64,000 nt of DNA, taken from NCBI GenBank assembly GCA_036378155.1, contig DASUXA010000075.1, positions 16,917 through 80,916 on the forward strand. Reading direction: 5' to 3'. Positions 61,723 to 64,000 of this stretch are shown one piece after another. The notes beneath the pieces were generated by a model, which did no database searches, was not told where the DNA came from, and was given only the letters and a program-made list of their open reading frames with translations. The DNA comes from DASUXA01 sp036378155 (GTDB taxonomy: Bacteria > Actinomycetota > Actinomycetes > Mycobacteriales > Micromonosporaceae). The position numbers and the translations under genes are program-made. Within the stretch, counting starts at the first letter, position 1. Each line of letters starts with the position of its first letter.

Positions 61723-62025
61723 ATGGGACAACCGTACGAGCACGTCAACTACGACTTCGGCGCAGCCGACCGGCTGAGCTCGGCGCTGTCCCTGGCGCAC
61801 GAGAAGATCAGCTCGTTCGCCCACCTGCGCGCCTCGCGTCGGTCGTCGCTGCTCGGCAACCCGCACAGCGACAACTGGCAGGGCGCCCGGCGGTCGCGGT
61901 ACGAGGGCGAGTACGCGCCGCAGCAGCACGCCCTGCACGCCCTCGCCGAGGAGATGCTGCGGATCAAGTCGGCTGTGGACCACGCGACCGAGCAGGCGCA
62001 CGCCGTCAACAAGCACGCGCACTAG
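61723..62025 (+). CDS. WXG100-like small secreted protein
   Basis: This 100-residue helical protein has a central W-x-G turn in DNWQGARRSRYEGEY and long amphipathic helices on each side (ADRLSSALSLAHEKISSFAHL; HALHALAEEMLRIKSAVDHA), the helix-turn-helix hairpin of ESAT-6/CFP-10-type proteins. The ATG at 61723 is used. It lies 121 bp after the secretion ATPase and 13 bp before the candidate substrate gene, so it is likely a co-secreted partner or chaperone. It is rather His-rich at the C-terminus. Confidence 0.78.
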   Translation: MGQPYEHVNYDFGAADRLSSALSLAHEKISSFAHLRASRRSSLLGNPHSDNWQGARRSRYEGEYAPQQHALHALAEEMLRIKSAVDHATEQAHAVNKHAH

Positions 62026-62038
62026 AGGACCGGCAGGC

Positions 62039-63604
62039 ATGGGTACGGCTTCCGCGATTCCGGAGCACCTGTACAGCTACTCGGACCAGTGCACGCACAG
62101 CGCCCAGGAGTTGCAGAACTGGGTACGCGCGGTGCTGCGCCCGGCGCTCGAGGCGTACCTGCGCGGCAGCGCGCAGTCCACGACAGACGGCGTCAACATC
62201 GATACCAGCGCGGTCACCGCACGCGCCGGCAGCATCGAGACCGAACTGCCGAAACGGATCTCCGAGGCGTACTACACGGACCGGGAGGTCCGGCGGGTCG
62301 GCCTCGCGTTCCAGGTGGCCGGCGGTCACGGCGCCCTCGACGGACCGTCGGCGACGCCGATCACGTCGACCGACGACGCCGTCGACAAGGGTCTGTCGTC
62401 CTACGATGCCGGCGCCGCCGCCGCGGCCCAGCTGAAGTTCTACCCGATACCGGGCGATGTCGACGCGGTCAACCCGGACGGCTGGTACAAGCCGATCTTC
62501 TCGATCCTGGACCGCAACGCCGACAACCCGGAGTTCTGCCAGGGACTGCTGGAAGCCGGTGGACCGTCGGCGGTGCAGAATCTGCTCCGGGCGCTGGCCA
62601 GCGGCCAGTTCCACGACAACCTGATGAACCCCGCCAGCGGGCCGATCAGCGAACACACCGCCCAGGAGATCCTCACCAAGATCTTCCGTAACGGTCTGGC
62701 GAACCCGCAGATCGCCGCGGAACTCGGTCCGTCGCTGCCCACCGTGATTCCGTCGGTCCTCGCCGAGGTCCACCCGCACTGGCGTCAGGTCGAGGCGTAC
62801 CGCCAGCTGCTGCCGGTCATCACGACGATCATGAGCCAACTCCGCGATCCCCAGGTCGCGCTCCACCTGACCAAGGCGATCGGGGAGGGCATACCGAAGG
62901 ACTTCAGCGCCTCGGACCTTCGCGGTCTCATGCCGGAACTACGGGCACTGATGTCGATGGGGGTGTCCCACGGGATCACGCCGTGGGGCAAGGGCGAACG
63001 GCTGGAGACCTGGGCCGAGCGGTACGGCAAGCAGACCGCGGACGCCGTCGCGCCGTACCTCGCCGCGATGCAGGCGGCGGACATGGCGCAGAACGAGCGC
63101 AACGACCTGCTCAAGAGCATGTTCCAGGGCGCCTACCTCAACCTCGCCTTCATGCCGCTGGACGTCATCCCGGGCAGCGACCTCGCGGTGTCGGTGGCGG
63201 CAGCCGGCGCCCTGCAGAGCTGGGTCGGCGCGAAGGACCCGACGAACACCATGGGGCTGGGTCACTACCTCAAGGACACCAACCCGAACCTCGACATCCT
63301 GACCCTCAACAACCTGATCGACGCCAAAGCCGGTCACTTCGCGATGATCTCGATGCTGTTGGAGAAGGGCTACATCCGCGACCCGGACCTGAAAGGCGAC
63401 CATCCGCTCAGGGCCGCCGGCGGTCATCAGGACGTCGACCAGGTGTTGAAGATCGCCGCCAACCCGGACCGGTACTACATCGTCGGCAGCCGGGGCGACC
63501 GGCAAGTTCAGCTCAGCGTCGACCAACTGATCCACGACTTCAACTCCGGAGCCGGATACCTGGATCCGAAGTCGAAGATCTACCAACTGCTCACCAAACA
63601 ATGA
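62039..63604 (+). CDS. Candidate type VII substrate, 521 residues, unknown family
   Basis: I do not recognise a catalytic family. The first 110 residues are helical and resemble a WXG100/LXG-like secretion head (IPEHLYSYSDQCTHSAQELQNWVRAVLRPALEAYL). The middle (about 140-370) is helical with FYPIPGDVDAVNPDGWYKPIF and repeated LPxVI/LLPVI segments. A hydrophobic FMPLDVIPGSDLAVSVAAAGALQSW lies around 365-395, and the C-terminus has YYIVGSRGDRQVQLSVDQLI. There is no signal peptide. It is sandwiched between two WXG100 genes; ATG at 62039 is preceded by GAGGA. Secreted effector or structural component are both possible. Confidence 0.65.
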   Translation: MGTASAIPEHLYSYSDQCTHSAQELQNWVRAVLRPALEAYLRGSAQSTTDGVNIDTSAVTARAGSIETELPKRISEAYYTDREVRRVGLAFQVAGGHGALDGPSATPITSTDDAVDKGLSSYDAGAAAAAQLKFYPIPGDVDAVNPDGWYKPIFSILDRNADNPEFCQGLLEAGGPSAVQNLLRALASGQFHDNLMNPASGPISEHTAQEILTKIFRNGLANPQIAAELGPSLPTVIPSVLAEVHPHWRQVEAYRQLLPVITTIMSQLRDPQVALHLTKAIGEGIPKDFSASDLRGLMPELRALMSMGVSHGITPWGKGERLETWAERYGKQTADAVAPYLAAMQAADMAQNERNDLLKSMFQGAYLNLAFMPLDVIPGSDLAVSVAAAGALQSWVGAKDPTNTMGLGHYLKDTNPNLDILTLNNLIDAKAGHFAMISMLLEKGYIRDPDLKGDHPLRAAGGHQDVDQVLKIAANPDRYYIVGSRGDRQVQLSVDQLIHDFNSGAGYLDPKSKIYQLLTKQ

Positions 63605-63668
63605 CCGGCGCACCTCGCCGGGGTTCCCCGTCCAGTCAGCCACCCTTTGAATCACAAGGAGAGTCGTC

Positions 63669-63947
63669 GTGGCCACAGTCAAGGTGACCGATCTCGCGCA
63701 CCAGGACGCGCAGAAGATGCTGAGCATCATCAACAACCAGTTGCCGGCGCTGATCAACCAGCTCAACAGCACCGGTCAGCAGATGAGCGACCCGAACAAC
63801 TGGGACGGTCCGCTGGCGCAGAAGTTCCGGGGCGAAGTGTGGCCGCAGGCGAAGGCGGACCTGGAGAAGATGCGCAGCTCGCTGGCCCAGTTGCAGATGT
63901 CGGTACAGAAGATCCTGACGAACATCTCGCACGCCGGCGGCGCGTGA
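63669..63947 (+). CDS. WXG100-family protein
   Basis: This 92-residue ESAT-6-like protein has W-D-G in NNWDGPLAQKFRGEVWPQ between two amphipathic helices (DAQKMLSIINNQLPALINQL; DLEKMRSSLAQLQMSVQKIL). The second helix is followed by a short tail without an obvious YxxxD export signal. GTG at 63669 has AAGGAG 7-8 nt upstream. It is the second WXG100 gene of the locus and may pair with the protein at 61723-62025. The window ends 53 bp later, so the rest of the locus is not visible. Confidence 0.88.
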   Translation: MATVKVTDLAHQDAQKMLSIINNQLPALINQLNSTGQQMSDPNNWDGPLAQKFRGEVWPQAKADLEKMRSSLAQLQMSVQKILTNISHAGGA

Positions 63948-64000
63948 GCCGACGGGGTGCAACCGGGGGGAGGACGGGGGTGCGGTCGCCGTACGGCGAC

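Overview
The window is chromosomal DNA of a high-GC actinomycete, most likely of the Micromonosporaceae or a close relative. The evidence is a G+C content of roughly 72%, strong G/C preference at third codon positions, many GTG (and one TTG) starts, GTGA/ATGA start-stop overlaps, actinobacterial families (GlbO, DUF1206, OtsB-GH15 fusion, FHA/FtsK type VII secretion ATPase) and two actinobacterial-type c-di-AMP riboswitches ahead of NlpC/P60 hydrolases. The assignment is inferred from gene content only. I did not see phage structural genes, CRISPR arrays or complete insertion sequences.

Layout. 0-8 kb: a truncated MscS-type channel, an MFS permease, truncated haemoglobin, a YbjN-like protein, a DHFR/RibD-fold protein, then a leftward operon ettA-thioesterase-thioesterase-hypothetical. 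8-12.4 kb: otsA and an OtsB-GH15 fusion for trehalose metabolism. 12.4-16 kb: leftward cobalamin/siroheme genes cobC-cobT-cysG. 16-29.3 kb: housekeeping genes (class A PBP, GNAT, SURF1, a proline-rich membrane protein, ATP-dependent DNA ligase, a possible SOS-linked DUF222 remnant, M20 and M48 peptidases, a uridine-kinase-like P-loop protein, cobD/cbiB, SSB, a lipase-like hydrolase, DUF1444). 29.36-32 kb: tRNA-Arg(TCT) followed by an accessory scar, with an N-terminally truncated tyrosine integrase, a 21-bp inverted repeat, a TPR gene built from near-identical 108-bp units, and vapB with a vapC broken by an early stop codon. 32-39.3 kb: stand-alone enzymes (MBL hydrolase, a frameshifted membrane-protein remnant, DHFR-like, NmrA-like reductase behind a MerR-type promoter, FAD oxidoreductase, SDR, methyltransferase, DUF1206). 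39.4-48.9 kb: a riboswitch-controlled NlpC/P60, modABC, a Tam-like methyltransferase, a group 2 sigma factor, rpiR-murQ, and a second riboswitch-controlled NlpC/P60. 49-54.2 kb: acyltransferase, TspO, and an operon of response regulator-phosphatase, CHASE3 kinase and Rcp1-like regulator. 54.3-64 kb: receptor Ser/Thr kinase plus NarL-type kinase, divergent from a type VII-like secretion locus (FHA-FtsK/SpoIIIE ATPase, two WXG100 proteins and a 521-residue candidate substrate).

Two threads run through the window. Cell-wall turnover and recycling is represented by PBP, two c-di-AMP-switched endopeptidases and murQ/rpiR. Phospho-signalling surrounds the secretion locus, where the ATPase carries a canonical FHA domain next to a receptor kinase.

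Two sequence-level patterns are not explained by the genes. First, short tandem duplications (about 27-43 bp) sit at or across stop codons of several unrelated genes. Second, GTAC words (often GGTACC) are strongly over-used, and otherwise disfavoured codons such as GTA and GGT are used when they create GTAC.
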